Shown here in pieces: positions 42,851 to 49,885 of a stretch of DNA of 64,000 nt (position 1 is its first letter; every line of letters starts with the position of its first letter). A program made the translations under genes and the position numbers. This stretch comes from Kitasatospora indigofera (GTDB taxonomy: Bacteria; Actinomycetota; Actinomycetes; Streptomycetales; Streptomycetaceae). The stretch covers positions 146,716 through 210,715 of the forward strand of contig NZ_BNBO01000001.1 of NCBI RefSeq assembly GCF_014655955.1, given 5' to 3'. Under the pieces are notes generated by a model. It saw nothing but the letters and a program-made list of their open reading frames with translations. It was not told the DNA's origin and made no database searches.

Positions 42851-44077
42851 TCAGGAGGTCCGCAGGCCCGGGGCGTCCTCGGCCGGCCGGTTTCGACCGC
42901 CGGGTCCGCCGGTCCTGCCGGTCCCGGCGGTCCTGCCGAGCAGGGCCTCCAGGTGGCCGGCCGCGGCCGGGGCGCCCCCGGCGGCGGCGAAGGACTCGCC
43001 CACCCGCCGTGCGGCGGCCCGGTAGGACGGGTCCTCCAGGACGGCCAGCAGGTCCTCGCGCAGCGGCTCGGGCCGGACGCTCGCGAACCGGACCCGCCGG
43101 CCGGCGCCGGCCGCCACCACCTGGGCGGCGTTGATGGGCTGGTCCCCCTTGATCGGGGCCACCACCAGCGGCACCCCGTGGGCCAGCGCCTCGCAGACGG
43201 TGTTCAGCCCGCCGTGGCTGACCACGGCGTCCAGCCGGGGCATCAGTTCCAGCACCGGTACCCGGGGGCGGACCAGGATGTGCGGGGGCGGGTCGGCGAC
43301 GGTGCCGTCCGGCGCCGCCACGATCGCCTGGACGCGGTCGCCGAGCGGGCGCAGCGCCTCGACGACCCGGGCGTGGAACTCCCGGGCGAGGTCAAGCGAC
43401 AGGGTGCCCACCGTGACCAGCACCAGGCGCCGGGCGGGGTCCAGCCAGTCCCACGGGAACGCCCGGTCCGGAGCCCTCGGTGCCAGGGCGGGGCCGACCA
43501 GGACGGCGTTCCCGGGCCACTCCAGCGGGCCGGTCAGGGCCTCGCCGGTGAAGCCGACCAGCAGGTGCGGCGAGAAGCGCAGGTCGTGCGGTGGCTCGCC
43601 GGGCATCTTCGCGGCGGTCCAGACGGCCGCCATCCGCCGGTGGATCCACTCCTCCACCCTGGGCAGGGCGCGGTAGGGGCGGGTGAGTTCCATGGTGGTG
43701 GGCGCCAGTGAGGCCCAGGGCAGGCCGGCCCGGTGGGCGGCGACCGCCCCGGCGACGGCGTGCTGGTCCACGGCCAGGACGTCGGGACGGAAGTCCGCGA
43801 CGGCCCGCTCGATGCCCGGCAGGGTGCTCTTGGCGTGCGGCACGATGTAGCCGTCCCAGCGCGACTTCGCGGCCGCCATGCCCCGGTCCGCCTGGCCGCG
43901 GTGGGCCCGCAGCGGGATCGGGGCGATCGCGGCGCCGGGGCCGAGCAGCGGCCGCAGGAAGGACTCGGAGCCGGCCCACAGCACCTCGTGCCCGCGCGCG
44001 AGCAGTTCCCCGGAGACGGCGGCCAGCGGATTCACGTGGCCGGTCAGCGGCAGCGAGACGAAGAGGTAACGGCCCAT
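42851..44077 (-). CDS. Macrolide-type (MGT/GT1) glycosyltransferase
   Basis: A 408-residue inverting GT-B enzyme. MGRYLFVSLPLTGHVNPLAAVSGELLARGH is the acceptor-domain start. The donor-binding signature is VVSHGGLNTVCEALAHGVPLVVAPIKGDQPINAAQV, with the His-Gly-Gly and Asp-Gln pair. This is the family that glycosylates macrolides, enediynes and carotenoids. The donor may be the UDP-pentose made by the gene at 39814-40821. Its ATG overlaps the carrier-protein stop by 3 bases (ATGA arrangement), so both are coupled. The C-terminal tail is Gly/Arg-rich. Confidence 0.88.
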   Translation of the reverse strand: MGRYLFVSLPLTGHVNPLAAVSGELLARGHEVLWAGSESFLRPLLGPGAAIAPIPLRAHRGQADRGMAAAKSRWDGYIVPHAKSTLPGIERAVADFRPDVLAVDQHAVAGAVAAHRAGLPWASLAPTTMELTRPYRALPRVEEWIHRRMAAVWTAAKMPGEPPHDLRFSPHLLVGFTGEALTGPLEWPGNAVLVGPALAPRAPDRAFPWDWLDPARRLVLVTVGTLSLDLAREFHARVVEALRPLGDRVQAIVAAPDGTVADPPPHILVRPRVPVLELMPRLDAVVSHGGLNTVCEALAHGVPLVVAPIKGDQPINAAQVVAAGAGRRVRFASVRPEPLREDLLAVLEDPSYRAAARRVGESFAAAGGAPAAAGHLEALLGRTAGTGRTGGPGGRNRPAEDAPGLRTS

Positions 44078-44418
44078 CAGGACCGGTCCGGGGTGGTGGT
44101 CGTGGTGGTGGCCCTGCCCGCTTCGGCGCCCTCGGGCGGCCCGGCCGTCACCAGGCCGGCCACGTCCCCGACGGTCAGCGCGATGATCTGGTCGATGTCG
44201 AGGCCGGCCACGTGCTCGGCCAGGTCCACGTGATCCCCGAAGTCCCGTCGCAGGGCCAGGCTCCAGGCGGCCAGCTCGTGGCTCTCCAGCAGCAGTTCCC
44301 CGTCGAGTCTGGTGTCCGGGCGGACGGCGTCCGACCAGGCCCGGTCCTCGCCGACGATCTCCATCAGGAGGTCCGCGATCCGGCGGACCACCGCCGTCCC
44401 GGCCGGCCCCGCGCTCAC
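44077..44418 (-). CDS. Free-standing acyl/peptidyl carrier protein
   Basis: A 113-residue carrier-like protein read from GTG 44418, which overlaps the methyltransferase stop (GTGA). Helix 1 is VVRRIADLLMEIVGE; the phosphopantetheine region is TRLDGELLLESHELAAWSLALRRDFG, in which the serine in L-E-S-H-E-L takes the place of the usual D-S-L; the third helix region is DIDQIIALTVGDVAGLV. The D-S-L motif is unusual (E-S-H), so modification needs to be shown. It ends in a threonine run. It lies between methyltransferase and glycosyltransferase genes, hinting that tailoring takes place on carrier-bound intermediates. Confidence 0.7.
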   Translation of the reverse strand: MSAGPAGTAVVRRIADLLMEIVGEDRAWSDAVRPDTRLDGELLLESHELAAWSLALRRDFGDHVDLAEHVAGLDIDQIIALTVGDVAGLVTAGPPEGAEAGRATTTTTTPDRS

Positions 44419-45329
44419 GGCGTCGGGCCGGACGGCGGCGCCTGCGGGGAGTCCTGGCGGGGCTTGGTGGCCCGCAGGGCGCCGTAGGTGATGACGCCGG
44501 TGTCGAAGCCCTTCTTCATCAACGGGCCCGCGTGGAAGAAGCCGAGGACGTCGACGCCGCGCCGGCGGGCCAGGTCGCGCATCACCTTCGGGCCCCGCTC
44601 GAACTGCTGGATCTGCGCGAAGCCCGGGTCCCAGGAGTTGGCTACGGCGCTGCTCCAGTCCACCGTGGCGACCTCGGTGAAGCCGGCCGCCGCGGCCAGC
44701 CGCTCGTGCTCCTCCAGGGAGGAGAAGTCGGGCATCACCTGGTGGACCAGGATCTGCCGCACGAGCTCCCGCTCGTCGTCGTCGAGTTCGCCGTCGCGGA
44801 CCGCCCAGGTGGCGACGGCGAGCGTGCCGCCCGGGGTGAGCAGCCGCATCGCCTCGGCGAAGAAGGCCTCCCGGTCGGCGATGTGCATCAGGCTCTCCAT
44901 GGCCCAGACCACGCCGAAGGACTCGTCCGGGTAGCCGTTGGCGAGCGCGTCCCGCTGGTGGAAGCGGGCCCGCCCGGCGACGCCGGCGGCCTCGGCCTTC
45001 TCGTTGGCGCGGGCGGCCTGCAGCGCGCTGAGGGTGATGCCCTCGACGGTGCAGCCCAGCGGCCCGGCCAGGTGCATCGCGGGGCCGCCGATGCCGCAGC
45101 CGACGTCGAGCACCCGCGATCCGGCGGGCACCCCGGTGTAGTCGACCAGTTCGTGGACCAGCCGGTCGGTGGCGGCGTGCCGGTCCGCGCCCTCCAGGCC
45201 GGGGGTCTCCCCCGGGTCCCAGAAGCCGTGGTGGACGTGTTCGCCCCAGAGGTCCTCGTACAGATCGAGGGTGATGTCGTAGTAGCGCTCCACGGCCGAG
45301 TTCAGGCCGGGGTCGATGACAGGTTCCAC
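44415..45329 (-). CDS. SAM-dependent methyltransferase (class I)
   Basis: A 304-residue methyltransferase. Motif I is SRVLDVGCGIGGPAMHLAGPLG; the post-I acidic region is VEGITLSALQAARANEKAE and motif II lies in FGVVWAMESLMHIADREAFFAEA. The type is that of small-molecule O- or C-methyltransferases close to UbiE/geranyl-diphosphate methyltransferase. GTG at 45329 is chosen with GAGGA upstream; longer frames run into promoter DNA. It is the first gene of the minus arm. The target could be the phenolic oxygen or a carbon of the product, unknown. Confidence 0.88.
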   Translation of the reverse strand: MEPVIDPGLNSAVERYYDITLDLYEDLWGEHVHHGFWDPGETPGLEGADRHAATDRLVHELVDYTGVPAGSRVLDVGCGIGGPAMHLAGPLGCTVEGITLSALQAARANEKAEAAGVAGRARFHQRDALANGYPDESFGVVWAMESLMHIADREAFFAEAMRLLTPGGTLAVATWAVRDGELDDDERELVRQILVHQVMPDFSSLEEHERLAAAAGFTEVATVDWSSAVANSWDPGFAQIQQFERGPKVMRDLARRRGVDVLGFFHAGPLMKKGFDTGVITYGALRATKPRQDSPQAPPSGPTP

Positions 45330-45792
45330 TTGATGCCGATCCTCGAAAAGTTGGCATGAATGCGTACAACAAGGTGGCGGAACAAGGCGGCGGAAAGGAA
45401 ATCCACACCGCGGGATTGGTCTGATCCACTGCCGGCCACGCCCCCGGAACCCGCCGCCCGGAAGTGCGTGAATAGGCCGGCCACCGTGCGGCCTTGCCAA
45501 AAAAGAGTGAACCGCCCGACCGGGCGGCAGGTGTTACTGGCGGGTAGTCAGAGAGTGGCAAAACCCGGCCAGATCATGGCAGTTGGCCAACCGGCGGCCA
45601 CACTAGCGGGGGAGCGCTCTCTCGTCAATGCACCAAACAAACCCCGTGGTGCCATCACAACTTGAAGCCAGCATGCCGTGAAATGCCGTGAAAGTTACAG
45701 GACTTGACATCAGGCAATTCAGAGTTGAAAGTTCGGCGTGGGAATTCTGTCAGCTCCTTTGGTCATGTACCTGAAAGAGGTTCTGGTTCTCC
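45330..45792. promoter_or_regulatory. Divergent control region of the biosynthetic cluster (463 bases)
   Basis: The most AT-rich stretch of the cluster, between the two divergent arms. It contains a perfect tandem repeat ATGCCGTGAA (45673-45682 and 45683-45692) followed 11 bases later by TTGACA at 45704-45709, a good -35 hexamer. A matching -10 is weak (GAAAGT, 17 bases on). The repeat position next to the -35 is what an activator such as a SARP would use. No gene is seen in this interval. Confidence 0.55.
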
Positions 45793-47286
45793 ATGAAGGC
45801 TGCTGCCACAGCTCCACAGGGAGGCTTAGCCGCCCTCCCGCTCGACCCCTCCTGGGTCGACGAGGTCCTTCTCGGCGGGCCGGGCTCCGAGCCCTGCCTG
45901 ATATTCGACGAACCGGTCAGCAGGGACGAACTGCGCCGGCTCGTCACGGCCAGACAGGCCGTGCTCGCCGCGGCCGGCCTGCGCCGGGGCGGCTCGGTCG
46001 CCCTCTGCCTGGCCCCCTCGCTCGCCCTGGTCGCCAATCTGCTGGCGAGCTGGCGGATCGGGGCCCAGGCCGCACTGCTGGACCACCGGCTCACCCCCCA
46101 CGAGACCGGCCAGGCGCTCGCCCGGTTGGACCCCCAGGTGGTGGTGACCGCCGACCGGCCGGCCGCCGGCGGCCCGGCCGCCGGCTTCTACGACCAGCAG
46201 GACGTCGTCACCGCCCGCGCGGGCCGGCCGGCCCGGACCTCGCACGCGGTCGTGCAGCTCAGCTCGGGCTCGACCGGCCCGGCGAAGATCATCGGCCGCA
46301 CCGCGGCCGACCTGGTCGACGAACTCGGCCGGTACGCCCGGATCGAGGGGGTGCCCGGGGCCGGCGAACGGATCGTCTCGATGGCCTCGACGGTGCACGT
46401 GCTCGGGCTCGTCGGCGGCCTGCTGCACAGCCTGCACGCCGGCGTACGGCTCGCGATCCCGCGGCGGCTCACGGCGGAGGGGATCCTCGACACCGTCGCG
46501 GCCGGCCCCGAGCCGACCACCCTGCTGGGCGTGCCGTTCCACATCGAACTGCTCAGCTGGGTGGCACGGCCGCCGCGACTGCCCCAGCTCACCGGCATGA
46601 CCACGGGCGGGGAGCTGGTCCGGGCCCAGGTGCACGAGGCCTTCGTCGACCGCTACGGTGTGCGCCTCGGCAGCATGTACGGGATGACCGAGGTCGGCGT
46701 CATCGCCACCGACCTGTTCGGCGAGCACCGGCCCGAACTGACCCCGGCCCCCGGCCTCACCCTGCGGGCGGTCGACGGCGAACTGCTGATCGCCAGGGAC
46801 CAGTCGCCCTACCTCGACCTCGGGACGGCACCCGGCGCCGGCGGCCCCACCCGCTGGGCCGACGGCTGGCTGCACACCAAGGACGGCGGCTCGGTCGACC
46901 CCGGCACCGGGCGGGTCCGGGTGCTGGGACGGCTCGACTCGCAGGTGTCCGTCGGCGGGCTGAAGGTCGACCTCACCGAGGTCGAGCACACCCTCGCCGC
47001 CCTGCCCGAGGTCTCCGCCGCGGTCGTCGTCCACGGGACCTCGATCGAGGCCTACGTCGTACTGCGCCCGGGCGGCACCGCCGCCCGGATCGAGGCGCAG
47101 CTCACCGAACGGCTGGCGGCCTACAAGCGGCCCCGCCTGATCCACGTCGTCGACCGACTGCCGCGCACCGCCACCGGGAAGCTGGTCCGCGACCGGGCCG
47201 CCCTGAGCGGCGCCGGCGGGTCGTCGAAGCCAAGCACCGTCCAGGAACGGTCCGACCGAAAGGGAACCACCAGCGATGTCCACTGA
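45793..47286 (+). CDS. Acyl-ACP/CoA ligase (adenylate-forming), first
   Basis: A 497-residue class I adenylating enzyme that would activate a carboxylic acid and load it on a carrier protein. The P-loop is QLSSGSTGPAKIIGR, the A5 region SMYGMTEVGVIA, the hinge HTKDGGSVDPGTGRVRVLGRLDSQVSVGGLKVDL, and the catalytic lysine is in PRTATGKLVRD. It overlaps by 11 bases the start of a carrier-protein gene, its probable acceptor. Codon 12 is TTA (45826-45828), the rare leucine codon read by the bldA tRNA, so translation is probably developmentally controlled. Substrate (fatty or aromatic acid) undetermined. Confidence 0.88.
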   Translation: MKAAATAPQGGLAALPLDPSWVDEVLLGGPGSEPCLIFDEPVSRDELRRLVTARQAVLAAAGLRRGGSVALCLAPSLALVANLLASWRIGAQAALLDHRLTPHETGQALARLDPQVVVTADRPAAGGPAAGFYDQQDVVTARAGRPARTSHAVVQLSSGSTGPAKIIGRTAADLVDELGRYARIEGVPGAGERIVSMASTVHVLGLVGGLLHSLHAGVRLAIPRRLTAEGILDTVAAGPEPTTLLGVPFHIELLSWVARPPRLPQLTGMTTGGELVRAQVHEAFVDRYGVRLGSMYGMTEVGVIATDLFGEHRPELTPAPGLTLRAVDGELLIARDQSPYLDLGTAPGAGGPTRWADGWLHTKDGGSVDPGTGRVRVLGRLDSQVSVGGLKVDLTEVEHTLAALPEVSAAVVVHGTSIEAYVVLRPGGTAARIEAQLTERLAAYKRPRLIHVVDRLPRTATGKLVRDRAALSGAGGSSKPSTVQERSDRKGTTSDVH

Positions 47287-47560
47287 GGCGATGTCCACCG
47301 AGGAGATCCGCGCGTTCGTGCTCACCTCCCTGAGCGCGATGAACTACGACATCACCGACGTCGACGACGACACCCTGCTCGGCCCGGCCGGCGCGGACCT
47401 GGAGTCGCTCTCGCTCGCCGAGCTGGGTGTCCGGGTGGAGGAGCGGTTCGGCGTCAGGTTCGAGGACGACGAGGCCGAACTGCTCGGCACCATGACGGTC
47501 GGGGAGTTCGGTGCGGCCGTGGCCGCCCGGATCCGCTCCGCGTCGGCCGCGGGGCACTGA
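47276..47560 (+). CDS. Acyl carrier protein 1
   Basis: A 94-residue carrier protein. The phosphopantetheine site is in GADLESLSLAELGVRVEERFG, with the serine after LE; helices 1 and 3 (IRAFVLTSLSAMNYDI; TMTVGEFGAAVAARI) are in place. ATG 47276 overlaps the ligase end; an ATG five codons on (47291) is an alternative. Two bases separate its stop from the next carrier-protein start. Confidence 0.9.
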   Translation: MSTEAMSTEEIRAFVLTSLSAMNYDITDVDDDTLLGPAGADLESLSLAELGVRVEERFGVRFEDDEAELLGTMTVGEFGAAVAARIRSASAAGH

Positions 47561-47562
47561 GC

Positions 47563-47799
47563 GTGCCGGCCGCACCCGGGCGGGACGAAGTGGTCGCGAT
47601 GCTCGCCGGTTTCGGCGACCGCGCACCGGAGGAGGTGCCGGAGGGCATCGACTCGATGGAACTGGCCTGGCTGGCCCATCAGATCGAGCAGCGCTACGAC
47701 CGGCGCCTCGACGACGACACCCTGGCCCGGCTGAGCACGGTGTCCGACGTGGTCGAGCTGCTCGCCCGCCTCGGCGAGCTCCGGCCCGACCCGGCCTGA
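47563..47799 (+). CDS. Acyl carrier protein 2
   Basis: A 78-residue carrier protein from GTG 47563. The attachment serine is in EGIDSMELAWLAHQIEQRYD, a canonical D-S-M-E-L; the C-terminal helix is STVSDVVELLARLGEL. Tandem with carrier protein 1, two bases apart; double carrier proteins are usual in aryl-polyene-type and other dissociated synthases. Followed by 263 bases of GC-rich repeats. Confidence 0.88.
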   Translation: MPAAPGRDEVVAMLAGFGDRAPEEVPEGIDSMELAWLAHQIEQRYDRRLDDDTLARLSTVSDVVELLARLGELRPDPA

Positions 47800-47815
47800 C
47801 CGACCCGGCCGGACC

Positions 47816-47906
47816 CGGCGCTGCCCGGGCCCGCCCGGCCCGGGCGTACCTGAGCCGACGGTGCCCGGGCCTGCCTGGGGCGTACCGAACCGGCGCTGCC
47901 CGGGCC
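47816..47906. repeat. 16-bp direct repeat in the ACP-KS intergenic region
   Basis: CGGCGCTGCCCGGGCC occurs at 47816-47831 and 47891-47906, with further TGCCCGGGCC copies between. The region can fold strongly (CCCGGGC cores) and is the only sizeable gap in the plus-strand arm, so it may hold an attenuator or internal control point. Confidence 0.6.
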
Positions 47907-48062
47907 GATCCGGCCCGCTGCCGGCCGGGCGCACCCGGCCCGACCGTGTCGGGTCCACCGGACCCGGCTCCGGTGCGCGCCGCCCGGCCGCCCGGCCGGC
48001 ACGACATGTCCGCAAGCCTTCCTGCCGAGCGTCGGGGGCACGAGAGAACGAGGGGAGCACAG

Positions 48063-49220
48063 GTGACTGAGAGCGTGCCGGCGGCCCGCCGCGGCCCCCG
48101 CTCCGTGGTCGTCACCGGGGCCGCCGTGCTCAGCGCCCTCGGCCGCGGCGTCCCGCCGCTGCTGTCCGCCACGCTCGACGGTGCACCGGCCTTCGCGCCG
48201 GTGCTGCGCTTCGACGTCTCCGGCCGGCAGGCCGACGGCGCCGCGACGTACCCCGGAACCCCTGTCCTGGCCGAGGAGTTGGACCAGGCCGTCGGTGAGG
48301 CCTGCGACGAGGCCGGACTGTCCGCCGCGCAGCGGGCCGGCCTCCCGCTGCACCTCGCCGTGCACGGCGATCCGGAGCTGGCCCGGGCCACGCCGGAGCG
48401 GCGCCCGGCCCACGGCGCGGACGTGTTCGCGGACGCGGTGGCCCGGCGGGCCGGACTGTCCGGCGCGTCCCGCGCCTACACCTCCGCCTGCGTGGCGTCG
48501 AGCACCGCCGTGGCCGACGCGGCCGCGGCCGTCGCCCACGGGCAGGCGGACCGGATCGTGGTGGCCGCCGGCTACCTGGTCGAGGCCGACCAGTTCGCCG
48601 TCTTCGACGCGGGCCGGGCGCTCGCCCGGGACGGGCGGGTACGCCCGTTCAGCACCGGCCGCACCGGGCTGCTGCTCGGCGACGGCGTGGTCGCCGTGGT
48701 GGTCGAGGCCGCCTCGGCGGCCCGGGCGCGGCGGGCCCGGCCGCTGGCCGTCCTGGCCGGCTGGGGCCGCGCGGGCGACGCGTACCACGTGTGCAGACCG
48801 CGACCGGACGGCACCGGGCTGGCCCGGGCGATCACCGACGCCCTGCACCGGGGCGGCGTCGGCCCGGAGCGGATCGGGTACGTGAACGCCCACGGCTCGG
48901 GCACCCAGGTCAGCGACACCGCCGAGGCCGCCGCCCTGCGCCTGGCGCTCGGCGACCACGCCCCGACCGTGCCGGTCAGCTCCACCAAGTCGGTGCACGG
49001 CCAGGCGCTGGAGGCCGGTGCGCTGCTCGAACTCGTCGTGACCATCGCGGCGTTGAGCGCGGGACGGCTGCCGGTGAACGCGGGCTTCCTGGGCCCCGAC
49101 GAGACCTGCCCGCTCAACCTGGTCCTCGACCGGGACGCGCGTCCCGTCGCCGACCACGCGCTGAGCCTCACCACGGCCTTCGGCGGCGCCAACACCGCAC
49201 TGCTGGTCGGCGCCCCGTGA
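48063..49220 (+). CDS. Beta-ketoacyl synthase (KAS I/II fold), catalytically complete
   Basis: A 385-residue ketosynthase, somewhat short for FabF (about 410). The catalytic triad is visible: Cys143 in TSACVASS, His277 in NAHGSGTQVSD and His312 in STKSVHGQALEAGA. It would condense an acyl thioester with a carrier-bound malonyl unit. GTG 48063 follows GAGGGGAG. The stop overlaps the next start by 4 bases. The missing length is mostly in the N-terminal half, where the usual capping loops are shortened. Confidence 0.88.
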   Translation: MTESVPAARRGPRSVVVTGAAVLSALGRGVPPLLSATLDGAPAFAPVLRFDVSGRQADGAATYPGTPVLAEELDQAVGEACDEAGLSAAQRAGLPLHLAVHGDPELARATPERRPAHGADVFADAVARRAGLSGASRAYTSACVASSTAVADAAAAVAHGQADRIVVAAGYLVEADQFAVFDAGRALARDGRVRPFSTGRTGLLLGDGVVAVVVEAASAARARRARPLAVLAGWGRAGDAYHVCRPRPDGTGLARAITDALHRGGVGPERIGYVNAHGSGTQVSDTAEAAALRLALGDHAPTVPVSSTKSVHGQALEAGALLELVVTIAALSAGRLPVNAGFLGPDETCPLNLVLDRDARPVADHALSLTTAFGGANTALLVGAP

Positions 49221-49885
49221 ACCTGACCAGCGCGCTACCCCTTCGCCCCGGCCCCGGCCCCGATGCCGGGCCCGGACCTCGGCCGGCCGCAGCCTCGGCC
49301 GCCGCCCTGACCCAGGCCGCCTCGGCAGCGTGTCTGCGGGTGCTGTCCTCGGCGCAATGGCCGGAGTCGGCCGAGGACCGGGCCGCACCGGCGATCGCCG
49401 GGTTCGTGGTGTCCTCGTTCAGCCCGCTCGCCGCCGAGGCGGCCCGCCGCTGCCTGCTGCGCGGCCCCGGATCCGGCCCGGGCCCCGCCCCGGGCCGGCC
49501 GGACGACGCAGGACGGCCGGTCACCGCCGTGGTGGTGGTCAGCCCGTTGGGCGACCTCGCCGGCGCGGCGCACGTCGCCGAGGCCGTCGACGACGGCGCC
49601 CGGATCGGACCGCTGCTGTTCTTCCAGGCCGTCCCGAACGCCGTGGCCGGCCACGTGGCCGCCCGGTGGCAGCTGACCGGCCCGGTGGTGTGCGTCGCCG
49701 ACACCGCCACCGCGATGACCGTCAGCGCCCTGCTGCTCGCCGACGGGGACGCCGAGGAGGCCCTGCTGATCCGCGTCGACCAGGCGCACACCCCCGACGG
49801 CCCCGACCGCGCGGCCGCCGTCCTGCTCGGCCCCGGGCCGCCGCCGGCACCGGAACCGCAACTCCACGAGGGAGAACAGCCGTGA
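49217..49885 (+). CDS. Ketosynthase-like protein lacking the active-site cysteine
   Basis: A 222-residue protein from GTG 49217. It resembles only the N-terminal half of a ketosynthase, of the Ketoacyl-synt_2 kind found in aryl-polyene clusters. After a Pro/Gly-rich stretch, AIAGFVVSSFSPLAAEAARRCLL and AVVVVSPLGDLAGAAHVAEAV lead to VCVADTATAMTVSALLLADG. Where active enzymes have T-A-C-A, this has T-A-T-A, so no acyl-enzyme can form. It overlaps active ketosynthase genes on both sides by 4 bases. It is likely a structural or chain-length partner. Confidence 0.7.
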   Translation: MNLTSALPLRPGPGPDAGPGPRPAAASAAALTQAASAACLRVLSSAQWPESAEDRAAPAIAGFVVSSFSPLAAEAARRCLLRGPGSGPGPAPGRPDDAGRPVTAVVVVSPLGDLAGAAHVAEAVDDGARIGPLLFFQAVPNAVAGHVAARWQLTGPVVCVADTATAMTVSALLLADGDAEEALLIRVDQAHTPDGPDRAAAVLLGPGPPPAPEPQLHEGEQP

